A stretch of 59,781 nucleotides of DNA from a virus. Below the pieces are notes generated by a model that was given only the letters and a program-made list of their open reading frames with translations, was not told the origin of the DNA and searched no databases. The stretch covers positions 1-59,781 of IMG/VR virus record IMGVR_UViG_3300009419_000837; one strand, written 5' to 3'. The first letter of the stretch is position 1. Each line of letters starts with the position of its first letter. This document shows positions 1 to 7,738 of the stretch, one piece after another. Made by a program: the position numbers and the translations under genes.

Positions 1-206
1 ATTCCATAAGCAGCGCCTGATGTCTTCTTAACGAATGTACGTGAAGGCTTGGCTTGCTTATATGGATCTGTTGCGCCCTTAATGTTGCCTGTCTTCTTTA
101 CAAGCGTACCCTTTTCAGGCTTTGCTGTGTGACTTGCAATTGGTGCAGAACCTGCACCCAATGAAGTAGGGGCGATTGGTGCTTTGTTCTTAGTTGAATC
201 AGTCAT
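1..206 (-). CDS. Hypothetical protein, 3' end cut by window edge
   Basis: An open frame starts at ATG 206 and runs off the left edge after 68 codons. AAGGAA lies just upstream of the ATG, which supports the start. The visible part is low-complexity, rich in Lys, Thr, Ala, Ser and Pro, with no membrane segment or recognisable domain. It follows the SpoVS-like gene by 44 bases. I do not recognise the family. Confidence 0.6.
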   Translation of the reverse strand, partial: MTDSTKNKAPIAPTSLGAGSAPIASHTAKPEKGTLVKKTGNIKGATDPYKQAKPSRTFVKKTSGAAYG

Positions 207-234
207 TGTGTTTCCTTCGGCCAAAGGTTGGAAA

Positions 235-259
235 AATAAATGTACCAGTATTAACTGGT
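235..259 (-). terminator. Possible weak terminator after the SpoVS-like gene
   Basis: A perfect 6-bp stem (ACCAGT/ACTGGT, 244-249 with 254-259) has a 4-base loop containing the stop codon of the SpoVS-like gene. On the minus strand it is followed by an A/T-rich run. The stem is short and the T tract interrupted, so function is uncertain. Confidence 0.3.
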
Positions 260-523
260 TTTTACCTCGAATACGATGGCAGATATCTGACCATCATGAC
301 TCTCGATAGTTGAAAATCCGGGAACGCAGACCAAGTCAATGCCTCTAGGAGCTGTATAGCCTCTAGCGATAGCGATTGCTTTTACTGCTTGGTTTACTGC
401 TCCCGCACCAACTGCTCTGATCTTGCATCCTCGTGTTTCATAAACACTATGGGCAATAGCAGACGCTACTGATTGCGGGTTTGAGCCAGCGCTTACACGC
501 AGGATTTGTTCTTCTGTAGACAT
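251..523 (-). CDS. spoVS: SpoVS-like protein
   Basis: The 90-residue product matches the SpoVS family along its whole length: LRVSAGSNP near the N-terminus, then GAGAVNQAVKAIAIARG (about residues 39-55), APRGIDLVCVPGF, and a C-terminal beta strand. SpoVS proteins are small Alba-like nucleic-acid-binding proteins known from sporulating Firmicutes and some other bacteria, where they affect septation and sporulation. The start ATG 523 has GAGG eight bases upstream, and a palindromic hairpin lies in the leader. The role in the phage is not visible; DNA or RNA binding, or interference with host development or division, is inferred. The family call is strong. Confidence 0.88.
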   Translation of the reverse strand: MSTEEQILRVSAGSNPQSVASAIAHSVYETRGCKIRAVGAGAVNQAVKAIAIARGYTAPRGIDLVCVPGFSTIESHDGQISAIVFEVKTS

Positions 524-538
524 TTAGTGCACCTCGGG

Positions 539-565
539 TTACGTATAGTGGGTCTCCCTACGTAA
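539..565. promoter_or_regulatory. Nested palindrome in the leader of the SpoVS-like gene
   Basis: TTACGTA (539-545) and TACGTAA (559-565) are perfect inverted repeats that enclose a second dyad, GGG (550-552) and CCC (556-558). The structure lies 16-42 bases before the SpoVS-like start, in a 72-base gap. It could be an operator for a dimeric regulator or an RNA hairpin controlling translation. Confidence 0.4.
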
Positions 566-595
566 ATTATGAGGGTAAATACAGAAGGTGTAAGG

Positions 596-772
596 CTAAA
601 TCCGATTATCTATTGGGGTGGGGGCTGTAGCCTGTGTGCCGCATAAATAACACTCCATATCCAGCATATACAGGGATATCTCCCCGTCCTCAAACATGGC
701 TTTAACGTTCCACAGGGTGGAGCCGCATATACAAACCTCTAGGGGCTTGTCCTTGTCTCTAAGATCAAACAT
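596..772 (-). CDS. Small zinc-ribbon-like protein
   Basis: A 58-residue protein with two CxxC-type pairs (CICG and CYLCG) about 25 residues apart, which suggests a zinc ribbon. I prefer ATG 772, which overlaps the stop of the preceding gene by 8 bases; an upstream in-frame ATG at 817 would overlap it by 53 bases. No specific function can be assigned. It is one of several small cysteine-pair proteins in this part of the genome. Confidence 0.6.
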   Translation of the reverse strand: MFDLRDKDKPLEVCICGSTLWNVKAMFEDGEISLYMLDMECYLCGTQATAPTPIDNRI

Positions 773-995
773 TCCACTTAGCCCTAAACTCGTCAATAAG
801 TTTGCGGTTTTTTTCAATCTCCTGCTCGATCAGCAACTGTTCTTCCTCGGACATCTTGTCCTTGTTGTCTTGGTAAAAACGAAGTCCAACCTCGAAGTTG
901 TTCTCAAACATTGTGATCTGAGCTTCTCGGCGTTGCTTTACAAACTCTTCTGCCTCGGCTTTACGAGCAGCTCTTTTGTCTTGAGTTTTACTCAT
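765..995 (-). CDS. Small helical charged protein
   Basis: A 76-residue, highly charged protein (Lys, Arg, Glu) predicted by eye to be almost entirely helical or coiled coil, with no cysteines and no membrane segment. ATG 995 overlaps the end of the preceding gene by 8 bases, consistent with translational coupling. Family not recognised. Confidence 0.6.
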   Translation of the reverse strand: MSKTQDKRAARKAEAEEFVKQRREAQITMFENNFEVGLRFYQDNKDKMSEEEQLLIEQEIEKNRKLIDEFRAKWNV

Positions 996-1155
996 TAACG
1001 TTCTCCTTTGACCAGTCTAGCCATTCAAAAATTAAATCATTAAGGTCGATTTCATCAACAAAACCTGATTCATGAAGATGCTCAATAAAGTCTTCATCTG
1101 CGACTACAACTGGCATATCTAAACCTACATCCATAAAACCTGAGTACTTTTTCAT
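988..1155 (-). CDS. Small acidic hypothetical protein
   Basis: A 55-residue acidic protein beginning MKKYSGF. ATG 1155 is chosen because it forms an ATGA overlap with the stop of the FmdB-like gene and follows GGAGGACAAGG. The longer frame from 1170 would place this ribosome binding site inside the gene. The C-terminal half is rich in Asp and Glu. No family recognised. Confidence 0.65.
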   Translation of the reverse strand: MKKYSGFMDVGLDMPVVVADEDFIEHLHESGFVDEIDLNDLIFEWLDWSKENVNE

Positions 1156-1322
1156 CCTTGTCCTCCCCATCCTCCGCCTTTAAAGTGAACTGCTGGTGGT
1201 GTCCACACCTTTGTCATAAAGTTTCCGCACTTAGAGCAGGTGGGTCTATCAGTAGCGCTAATAGACATGTGCATTTCAACGGTGCTATCACAAGGCACAC
1301 AAGTGAAGTCATACTTCGGCAT
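1152..1322 (-). CDS. FmdB-family zinc-ribbon protein
   Basis: This 56-residue gene fits the FmdB family: it starts MPKYDFTC, has cysteine pairs C-x2-C (CVPC and CSKC) and ends with the family signature PPAVHFKGGGW and a Gly tail. ATG 1322 overlaps the RuvC-like stop as TAATG, and its TGA overlaps the next start as ATGA. FmdB proteins are small putative regulators of unknown mechanism that are frequent in bacteria and in some phages. Family call strong, function unknown. Confidence 0.85.
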   Translation of the reverse strand: MPKYDFTCVPCDSTVEMHMSISATDRPTCSKCGNFMTKVWTPPAVHFKGGGWGGQG

Positions 1323-1894
1323 TACTTTTCCCTACCTTCTGCGGTTTGTAGTTTTTCGTAAATTTCTTTTTCGTACTCCATCTTACCCTTTCCAGAAACA
1401 ATATGCGCTAGCCCATAAGAGTCTGCGGCGTTGTCATCTGGAAACTCTACGCCCCACTTTTTGTATACCTGAAGTAGCATCTGGTTTTTTTGTACGCCGT
1501 TCCCTCTGCCAGTTACGTACTTCTTTAAACTGGTTGGGGCAACAATCATTGGGTGCTTGCCTTTGTTTAGGTTGTCCATGCCGTATAAAGCTAGTTTCAC
1601 AGCGCCACCTAGTTCACCTGACTGGGCTACTCCAAACTCTCTTCCATAGGCGTAGCCTTCTATGGCAACATCTGAAACGTCGCAACACTTAATAGCCTCG
1701 TTTAAAGTTCCCTTAACGTGCTCTTGGATTTCAAACAACCGCTCAACACCACTGCTTTCAAACTTAGCTACCGTGGTTTTGTACGAGTTATCTTCGCCTA
1801 ATAGGGTTATAGCAAATCCACTATAAGACTGATCTATGCCTACCCAACACTTTTTGTTGGGTGTAACACCATCACCAAATGTCTTTAGTCTCAT
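1322..1894 (-). CDS. RuvC-like Holliday junction resolvase
   Basis: A 190-residue RNase H-fold nuclease. The metal-binding acidic residues expected of RuvC are visible: D21 in GIDQSYSG, E79 in VAIEGYAYG, and D153/D154 and D158 in DDNAADSYGLA. The RuvC-like segment KKYVTGRGNGVQK lies between them. The family resolves four-way junctions; in phages it also trims branched DNA before packaging. ATG 1894 overlaps the preceding stop as ATGA. It sits with other recombination genes (Cas4-like, Hjc-like, RecA). Confidence 0.85.
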   Translation of the reverse strand: MRLKTFGDGVTPNKKCWVGIDQSYSGFAITLLGEDNSYKTTVAKFESSGVERLFEIQEHVKGTLNEAIKCCDVSDVAIEGYAYGREFGVAQSGELGGAVKLALYGMDNLNKGKHPMIVAPTSLKKYVTGRGNGVQKNQMLLQVYKKWGVEFPDDNAADSYGLAHIVSGKGKMEYEKEIYEKLQTAEGREK

Positions 1895-2391
1895 GGAAAC
1901 ATCCGACTACCACGAGTGGCTTGGTTAGACCCAGAAGTTCTACGGGTTAACTCACGACTTACTAACTGTGTGCTTCTATCAATGTTGTTAACCATAACTT
2001 CAATTAACTTACGATAAGCGTATTTTGCTGATAGACCTTCACGCAGGTAAGTAATGTCTGGATCTGACGCCATTCGAGCCTTGATTAACGTCACAGTATC
2101 TTTTTTGTTTTCTTCGTAAGAAAGGATGTACTTCTTACTCTCTGCTAAATCTAAATCTTGTTCTGCGTTCTTTTCATCTATTACAGCACAAGCGTACTGA
2201 GCAGATAAAAAGTTTGCATACGCAGTTAACTTACTAAATAACTGCATTAATCCTTCATCATCTAATTCTGTAATATCTTCTGGGACTTCTGGTAACTTCA
2301 ATTCCATTTTTGTTTGGAATTGAAAACCTTGAGTCTGCAAAGATTCGATTACCGTTTGACTGGTACCAGCATTAATCGCTAGTTGGCTCAC
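1891..2391 (-). CDS. Hypothetical helical protein between Cas4-like and RuvC-like genes
   Basis: GTG 2391 is chosen because AGGAG lies seven bases upstream; this gives 166 residues and a 20-base overlap with the Cas4-like gene. The open frame extends to 2523, but that part lies within the Cas4-like gene. ATG 2307 is an alternative without a good binding site. The product is mostly helical, with an acidic N-terminal third and a basic tail (RELTRRTSG). No family recognised; the neighbourhood suggests a recombination or repair role. Confidence 0.6.
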   Translation of the reverse strand: MSQLAINAGTSQTVIESLQTQGFQFQTKMELKLPEVPEDITELDDEGLMQLFSKLTAYANFLSAQYACAVIDEKNAEQDLDLAESKKYILSYEENKKDTVTLIKARMASDPDITYLREGLSAKYAYRKLIEVMVNNIDRSTQLVSRELTRRTSGSNQATRGSRMFP

Positions 2392-3256
2392 CTTGGTTCT
2401 CCTCTGTGTAATGGCTGCATTTTTTACATCCTGCCGCACCATTAATATTACAGAGGGGAGGGGTACCTTTGTCAATTGCTGAAATGATGTTAGCCGCTGC
2501 TTCAAACAGGTCAGCGACACCAAAATCGCTCTTTCGTACTACAAACTCTTTGATCTCATGCAAGCCTTTAGCCTCATAAATAAGAATGGCTTCTTGAGGA
2601 GCGTCTTTCAGCTCCATAAGTTCCATTAACTTCATATAAATCTGAGCTTGCATAATATGTTCTAGGAAAGGAGCTTTTACGTTAGCCCACATCTTTTTAA
2701 AGTCGTTTTCGCTTTCGTAGGCAATGTCTGGGGCATACCAGCGAATACTGCCTTCACCGATTGACTTAACCTCTAGCAGTAAAGAGTCGCCAAAATCCAC
2801 AAGCCATCCATCTGCTTTTCCAGAAATGCGTAAAGGTTTGTAATAAACAGGGACTTCTTTGTACTTTAAATCGCAAAAATCATCTGCTTCGTGGTCAGAG
2901 GCTAAACCAAACCAAGCGTCCTTGCAGGTACGGCATATCCATTCGCCTTTAATCTGATCCATCTCTGTGAACCAAGTCTGCCAAATATCATGGATGGCGT
3001 GACCATGTGCAAATATAAGTGCACGTCGAAGGCTCATAACTTCTGGTGCTGGGGCTTCGCCTTTTAGCCAGAAGTACTGGGCTCTGTGACACCAACTAGC
3101 AGATGCCATCTCTGATGGATGGATAACTGTTGTTGATCTATCATCTTTTGGTTTAGAAATAATGTGTCGCTCTACGGCGCCAATCACTCTGGTGCTCTTG
3201 TCAGTCTTTAAAAACGCTTTCAATGCACCAGTTGGTTTCACTTTTTGCGTACCCAT
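2372..3256 (-). CDS. Cas4-like PD-(D/E)XK exonuclease with Fe-S cysteines
   Basis: The 294-residue protein has the RecB/Cas4 nuclease core: D149 in GKADGW, E162 and K164 in LLLEVKS, and a QxQxY motif at 203-207 (QAQIY). One N-terminal cysteine (C56) and a C-terminal group (C269, C277, C280) match the four-cysteine iron-sulfur cluster of Cas4 and AddB-like nucleases. An extra CRTC pair lies at 108-111. Phage homologues are usually annotated as Cas4-family exonucleases in recombination or host DNA breakdown. No cas1, cas2 or CRISPR array is near, so a CRISPR role is not supported. Confidence 0.85.
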   Translation of the reverse strand: MGTQKVKPTGALKAFLKTDKSTRVIGAVERHIISKPKDDRSTTVIHPSEMASASWCHRAQYFWLKGEAPAPEVMSLRRALIFAHGHAIHDIWQTWFTEMDQIKGEWICRTCKDAWFGLASDHEADDFCDLKYKEVPVYYKPLRISGKADGWLVDFGDSLLLEVKSIGEGSIRWYAPDIAYESENDFKKMWANVKAPFLEHIMQAQIYMKLMELMELKDAPQEAILIYEAKGLHEIKEFVVRKSDFGVADLFEAAANIISAIDKGTPPLCNINGAAGCKKCSHYTEENQGEPTSD

Positions 3257-3558
3257 TCCTCTAATGTTTTTCCGTGTTTAGCAGCTTTGCGCTTCAGAGC
3301 GTTTCGCTCACGATGCGATAAGCCACCCCATATTCCGTGTTGTTCATCGTTACCTTCGGCATAGAGCAAACACTCTAACCTCACGGGACATTCTGCCTTA
3401 CCGTCTTTGCCAAAGCAAACTGACTTTGCGCGGTCGGCAATAGTTTTGTATTTAGTTTTGTCCCTAGGCGGAAACCAATCGTCGGTCTCTGGACTGTCGC
3501 ACATACCACGGCACTTAGCCTGATATCGCCACTTTTCTACGCCTTCGTCTTCGAACAA
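3238..3558 (-). CDS. whiB: WhiB-family Fe-S transcriptional regulator
   Basis: The protein has the WhiB layout: a first cysteine in CRGMC, a proline segment WFPPRD, further cysteines in CFGKDGKAEC and CPVRLEC, the GIWGG turn followed by LSHRER, and a basic tail. WhiB proteins bind a 4Fe-4S cluster and act with the primary sigma factor; they are essentially confined to Actinobacteria and their phages. The second and third cluster cysteines are separated by eight residues instead of the usual two. TTG 3558 is preferred because AGGAG lies five bases upstream; an in-frame GTG at 3564 overlaps that site. Confidence 0.9.
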   Translation of the reverse strand: MFEDEGVEKWRYQAKCRGMCDSPETDDWFPPRDKTKYKTIADRAKSVCFGKDGKAECPVRLECLLYAEGNDEQHGIWGGLSHRERNALKRKAAKHGKTLEEWVRKK

Positions 3559-3878
3559 GAGCACTCCTGAAGTTTCTGGCGCTGCTCTAGAAAGTCGTCC
3601 TCTAACTGCATTATGTAGTCTTCACCATTAAGGTGAAAGCCAAGGACAGGCATGCGACCGTCAAGAATTGCTTCAGTAACGATCTTTTCTAGAACCGCAG
3701 CCTTGATGGTCACGGATGCTTTGCCAGTCCACTTATGCTCTACGAGCAAATCTTTGGACCTGACATCGCCTTTTCGACTCCAAAAAGCACCGCTGGCAGC
3801 AGTGCGCTGACCATCGATGGCTTTTGCAAGCCTATCCTCATGCTTCCTTGACTCCTTTTGTCCTTTACTCTTCGTCAT
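3537..3878 (-). CDS. Hjc-like PD-(D/E)XK nuclease (Holliday junction resolvase type)
   Basis: A 113-residue protein with the small archaeal-type resolvase pattern: E14, a glycine-serine loop, GDV with D38, and LLVEHKW with E47 and K49. These form the metal site of the PD-(D/E)XK fold. It directly follows recA, overlapping its end by 14 bases, which supports a recombination role. Together with the RuvC-like gene it would be the second resolvase-type enzyme here. Substrate specificity cannot be told from sequence. Confidence 0.65.
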   Translation of the reverse strand: MTKSKGQKESRKHEDRLAKAIDGQRTAASGAFWSRKGDVRSKDLLVEHKWTGKASVTIKAAVLEKIVTEAILDGRMPVLGFHLNGEDYIMQLEDDFLEQRQKLQECSCSKTKA

Positions 3879-4950
3879 CTTCTGGCTCTACAACGTACTT
3901 AGATCCAGCCTTGACGGTTTCAAGAACATCCTTCTCCAGTGTTTCTCGCAGATCAATCTCTTCTTTGATGGAGCTAACCATAGCATCTGCGCCCTGCCAT
4001 TGCCTTTGCTCTCCGTTAAATGTGTAGCGGTAATAGGCACCAGCTCTAGTAATAACCTTGTTAATAATGCCTAGAGCAACGATTTCCTTAGCGAAATCAA
4101 AGTCGCCTGGCGGAACGGTTCCACCGTCAGCAAAGTAAAAGTCCATATATGCAACCTGTGATGGCGGGGCTGACTTGTTCTTAAGGGTTCTAGCCTTAAT
4201 AGTCTGACCTACACGGCGCTTGGCTTCTCCTGTTCCTACCTCAATCCATTCGTCGCGCTTGATCTCAACGCGAGTAAAGAATGCGTAGTTCTTACCTTTG
4301 CCACCCGGTGTTGTGCGAGGATCGCCGTACATAACGCCAACCTTGTCGCGCCATTGGTTAATCATCAAACCAATAAATGGTCGTTCATCCTCAATAAGAC
4401 TTCTCTTAGATGCCTTACCGACCTTACGGAAGAACTTGTTGGTCATAAGTGCGCCACGACCTACAGTGAATTCTTCCATTTCTTTCTGATCTTCTGCACT
4501 AGGTACGAGAGCAGGAAGGGAGTCGATAACAATGCAATCAACAGCCTTGCTTTCAATAATCTGGATAACCGCTTCATACACTTCCTCCATAATATTTGAC
4601 TCAATAATAAACAACCGCGATACGTCCACACCACACAGCTCAGCATATGAAGGCACCCACTGCTCAGCAGCAACCCACACAGCAGTCCAGTCTGGGTTTT
4701 TCTGTTGGTTAGCGGCGATAGTCTTAAACGCAATAGCAGTCTTACCGTTAGATTCTTCTCCAACAATTTCATGCCATTGATTAATAGGCCAGCCCCCACC
4801 AAGTGCTACATCTAGGGCTAGTGAACCAGTAGTAAAGCGTTCTGATAAGTCTCTGATGTCAGAGCCAATAACAATAGTGTCTTGACCAAACTTCTTATTT
4901 AATTTTGCTACGACTTTTAATAGATCCGAATTAAGCGCCACTTTAGTCAT
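3865..4950 (-). CDS. recA: RecA recombinase
   Basis: A 361-residue RecA with Walker A GEESNGKT (canonical GPESSGKT), Walker B CIVIDSLPAL, and the family segments MINQWRDKVG and TTPGGKGKNYAFF (loop 2 region). The tail ends in acidic residues like bacterial RecA. ATG 4950 overlaps the preceding stop as TAATG with GGAAAG upstream; an in-frame start at 4986 would lie inside the upstream gene. It should form nucleoprotein filaments and carry out strand exchange in phage recombination-dependent replication and repair. It lies with Hjc-like, RuvC-like and Cas4-like nucleases. Confidence 0.93.
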   Translation of the reverse strand: MTKVALNSDLLKVVAKLNKKFGQDTIVIGSDIRDLSERFTTGSLALDVALGGGWPINQWHEIVGEESNGKTAIAFKTIAANQQKNPDWTAVWVAAEQWVPSYAELCGVDVSRLFIIESNIMEEVYEAVIQIIESKAVDCIVIDSLPALVPSAEDQKEMEEFTVGRGALMTNKFFRKVGKASKRSLIEDERPFIGLMINQWRDKVGVMYGDPRTTPGGKGKNYAFFTRVEIKRDEWIEVGTGEAKRRVGQTIKARTLKNKSAPPSQVAYMDFYFADGGTVPPGDFDFAKEIVALGIINKVITRAGAYYRYTFNGEQRQWQGADAMVSSIKEEIDLRETLEKDVLETVKAGSKYVVEPEDDEE

Positions 4951-5324
4951 TAACCTAACTTTCCAATAATTGTTGTTGGATTCCATCCGCCTGTTGCTAC
5001 TTGTACTGCTGCTTGCGTAGGTCCAGAAGGTGTTGGACCTCCAGTAATTCCTTTACCCATACCGCTACCGCTTTGTACGATTGGATAACCGCATTCATAA
5101 CAACGTGGCTTTGTTCCTTCGATACTTCCGTAGTTACCTCCACCACAACTTGGGCAACGTGACGCCTGTGCAGACGCTGTTGGTCTAGCTCCTTGTTGTT
5201 GTTGAAAAGATGGAGCTGCGGAGGGAGGGGCGTATGTCATGGGAACTTGCGACGGAGGTAGTGGCATCTCTTGACGTGTAGTTTGAGGCTGACCTAATTT
5301 GTTTGCCCACCAGTTATTACTCAT
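4950..5324 (-). CDS. Pro/Gln-rich zinc-ribbon protein
   Basis: 124 residues: a Pro/Gln/Ala-rich N-terminal half, a central zinc ribbon (CPSCGGGNYG, then CYECGYP about 20 residues later), and a Gly/Pro/Thr-rich tail. Such a layout suits a flexible DNA- or protein-binding accessory factor. It lies directly before recA, TAATG-coupled to it. No exact family recognised. Confidence 0.65.
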   Translation of the reverse strand: MSNNWWANKLGQPQTTRQEMPLPPSQVPMTYAPPSAAPSFQQQQGARPTASAQASRCPSCGGGNYGSIEGTKPRCYECGYPIVQSGSGMGKGITGGPTPSGPTQAAVQVATGGWNPTTIIGKLG

Positions 5325-5766
5325 ACGCTATGTCTCCTTGGACTGTGTCTGTGCTGATAATACCCAATTCTAAGCCAGATGCAAAAGCGGCTATAAGAGC
5401 AGAATGACCTACTTGACGATACAACTCTTCTATATGTGCTTTCTCTTCTGTTAGGTCATTTGGGTCTAACTGACCGCTAGTGATGTAATGGTCAAACTGT
5501 AACTCGGTAATGCTTCTAGCGTTGATCTCAGTAATTGTTTCTATAAAAGGAAGCAAGGGAGCAACTCTAATTAACCGCTGGTCGCTGTCTTCTTCCTCTT
5601 TAGCGTCTCCTTCAAGACTTACTGGCATCATGCCGACTAAATCGGCTAACTTGTTTGGCTCTTCTAAACCTGCGTCGTAAAAATACCAACGAGCAATGAC
5701 AGCCATAGGGATTGCTGTACTAAAACTTTCTGGTTCTGGTTCGTTTTTCTTCCAAAACTTACGCAC
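5317..5766 (-). CDS. Hypothetical protein between polA and the zinc-ribbon gene
   Basis: GTG 5766 is chosen because it overlaps the DNA polymerase stop as TAGTG and has GAGAGG seven bases upstream; the longer frame from 5784 would start within polA. The 149-residue product is acidic and mostly helical, without cysteines or membrane segments. Being wedged between polA and recA suggests a replication or recombination accessory role. Family not recognised. Confidence 0.65.
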   Translation of the reverse strand: MRKFWKKNEPEPESFSTAIPMAVIARWYFYDAGLEEPNKLADLVGMMPVSLEGDAKEEEDSDQRLIRVAPLLPFIETITEINARSITELQFDHYITSGQLDPNDLTEEKAHIEELYRQVGHSALIAAFASGLELGIISTDTVQGDIAYE

Positions 5767-7721
5767 TATTTTGCCTCTCCCCAACGCTCTACAACCTTTA
5801 CATCAGCAATCAATGGGATATCTAACAGTTTGATATCTTCCATCGCGGTTCTGATTGCGGCCTCTGTCTCATCGACCAAATGGTCTGGAGTTAGGGTCAC
5901 AAGTTCATCGTGAACTGTAAGTATTAGTTTAGCCTCTTTGGGGATAAGTGCGTGTGCTCGAACCATAGCCAGCTTAATGATGTCCGCTGCTGATCCTTGA
6001 ATCTTGGTGTTGAACGCTTGGCGCTCTGCCCCTGCCCGGTCAGACTTATCGCCAGAGTTCATCTCAGGCAAGTACCTACGTCTTCCTAAGATAGTGGTTA
6101 CATATGGGATTGGCTTTTCTTTATTGCCAATTTTTTTAGTAGACACCAGTACCTTAAACTTGTAAGAACTAATGGAAGGGAAACGCTCGGAGAATCGATC
6201 CAGTAAGTCTTTAGCCTCTTGCTTTGTACAACCAATAGAACGAGCGATCTTTTCTGGACCTACTCCGTACGACATAGCAAGAACTAAAACCTTTCCAGCC
6301 TTACGATCTACACCCATTTCGTTTCCTACCGTGGTGTAAATGTCTCCGCCGTCTAAGTAGTTCTGCATCATAATTGGGTCTTTTGAAAAGGAAGCAATTA
6401 CTCGAGGCTCAATCTGTGAGTAGTCCGCTACGATAAATTTGTGACCCTCAGGCGCTCTGAATAAGTTACGAATAGCTTTACCGTGCTCTGTGTGAGGCGC
6501 AGGTACATTCTGCAAATTAGGGTTTCTACTTGAGAAACGGCCCGTTTCGGCTCCGTGCTGAATGAAGTCACAGTGAATGCGGTTATTTATAAGGAGACTG
6601 TCCTTATGCTCAATTCGTATCTTTCCAGCAGTAGTACGTGTAACCTCTCCGCCAAGATACGGAACGACGTAAGTGGTGTGTAACTTATTTAAATCAGCAT
6701 AGGTGAGGAGTGCGTCCACTAGTGGGTCTTGTCCTCTGTAAGCCTCAAGAGCCTCAGCTGATACAGAGTCTCCGCCCTTGGCTGTAATAATCTTAGGCTT
6801 AAGCCCACGACCGCCTTCAGACTTAGATCCGTACAGAATCTTTTGCTTATCTGCGTTCGAGTTAATGTTGAACTGCTGACCGGCAACCTTAAAGATCTCA
6901 GCCTTTGCGGTCTCAATGTCTTCTTTCAATCTAGCATCTAAAGACTCAAGAGCGCTCATGTCTATGGGAGCGCCAGTTAGCTTCATGTCGCAAAGAACCT
7001 TCAGAACGTCCATCTCAAGTTTCATAACACCAGTTACTTGGTTTTCTTCTAGTTTCTTTACAAGAATCTTCCAAAGCAAGAAAGTGTACTTAGCATCTAG
7101 GTAAGCGTATTTTGCAACTTCATTAAAGGAGTAGACCTCTACCTGAGCGCCAACGCCCTTCTCCATTACAAAACCAATCTCACGCTTCAAACAATCTGCT
7201 AAACCGCATCGGTTTTTATTACGGTTATCGTACAGAAATGATGCAATCATTGTGTCAAAGTAAGGACCTACTGGGTAGTTCCCGTCGTAGTATTTTGCTA
7301 CAGAAGTTAAGTCAAATACTAAGTTGTGACCAATCTTTAATATCTTGTCGTTAAACATAAGAGGTTTAAGGGAAGAAAAAACCTCTGCTGGAAACAACTG
7401 TGCCGGTGCCTCGCTAAAAACTTTAGTTGCTTTTTTAGAATCGCGTGAGTAATCACTTGGTCTAGCGGGAAGACCTTGCTCTACTCTTTTCTCGCCTTGA
7501 CCAGTAAGAGGATAAACAACCTCTAGTAAATCACCATTAGGGTGACCCATAGGAATAACGTCACACCTACCATGAGTAGCAAAAGTAATCCAAAGAACTT
7601 CATTAACAGGAGTATCACCTCGACGATCTCCGACCGTCTCAACGTCAAACGCAAAAGCATCTTGCTCAAGGTAATACGCAACCATTTCGTCTAGTTGATC
7701 GTTTGTAAGAATAATATTCAT
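5766..7721 (-). CDS. polA: Family A DNA polymerase with 3'-5' exonuclease domain
   Basis: The 651-residue enzyme lacks the 5' nuclease domain. The proofreading domain shows DVE (D26, E28), the HNLVFD segment and YLDAKYTF. The polymerase part has motif A (VADYSQIEPR, where DYSQIELR is usual), an O-helix motif B (RKAGKVLVLAMSYG) and motif C (VHDEL). By alignment with E. coli Pol I, the residue at position 762 is Leu rather than Phe. This is the replicative polymerase candidate, lying in one chain with primase, DnaB and an SSB-like gene. Confidence 0.95.
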   Translation of the reverse strand: MNIILTNDQLDEMVAYYLEQDAFAFDVETVGDRRGDTPVNEVLWITFATHGRCDVIPMGHPNGDLLEVVYPLTGQGEKRVEQGLPARPSDYSRDSKKATKVFSEAPAQLFPAEVFSSLKPLMFNDKILKIGHNLVFDLTSVAKYYDGNYPVGPYFDTMIASFLYDNRNKNRCGLADCLKREIGFVMEKGVGAQVEVYSFNEVAKYAYLDAKYTFLLWKILVKKLEENQVTGVMKLEMDVLKVLCDMKLTGAPIDMSALESLDARLKEDIETAKAEIFKVAGQQFNINSNADKQKILYGSKSEGGRGLKPKIITAKGGDSVSAEALEAYRGQDPLVDALLTYADLNKLHTTYVVPYLGGEVTRTTAGKIRIEHKDSLLINNRIHCDFIQHGAETGRFSSRNPNLQNVPAPHTEHGKAIRNLFRAPEGHKFIVADYSQIEPRVIASFSKDPIMMQNYLDGGDIYTTVGNEMGVDRKAGKVLVLAMSYGVGPEKIARSIGCTKQEAKDLLDRFSERFPSISSYKFKVLVSTKKIGNKEKPIPYVTTILGRRRYLPEMNSGDKSDRAGAERQAFNTKIQGSAADIIKLAMVRAHALIPKEAKLILTVHDELVTLTPDHLVDETEAAIRTAMEDIKLLDIPLIADVKVVERWGEAK

Positions 7722-7738
7722 AGTGTGTCCCCCAAAGG

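Noticed and set aside
2372-3256. CRISPR-associated Cas4 function
   Set aside because: No cas1, cas2 or repeat array is present; Cas4-like nucleases are common in phages on their own.
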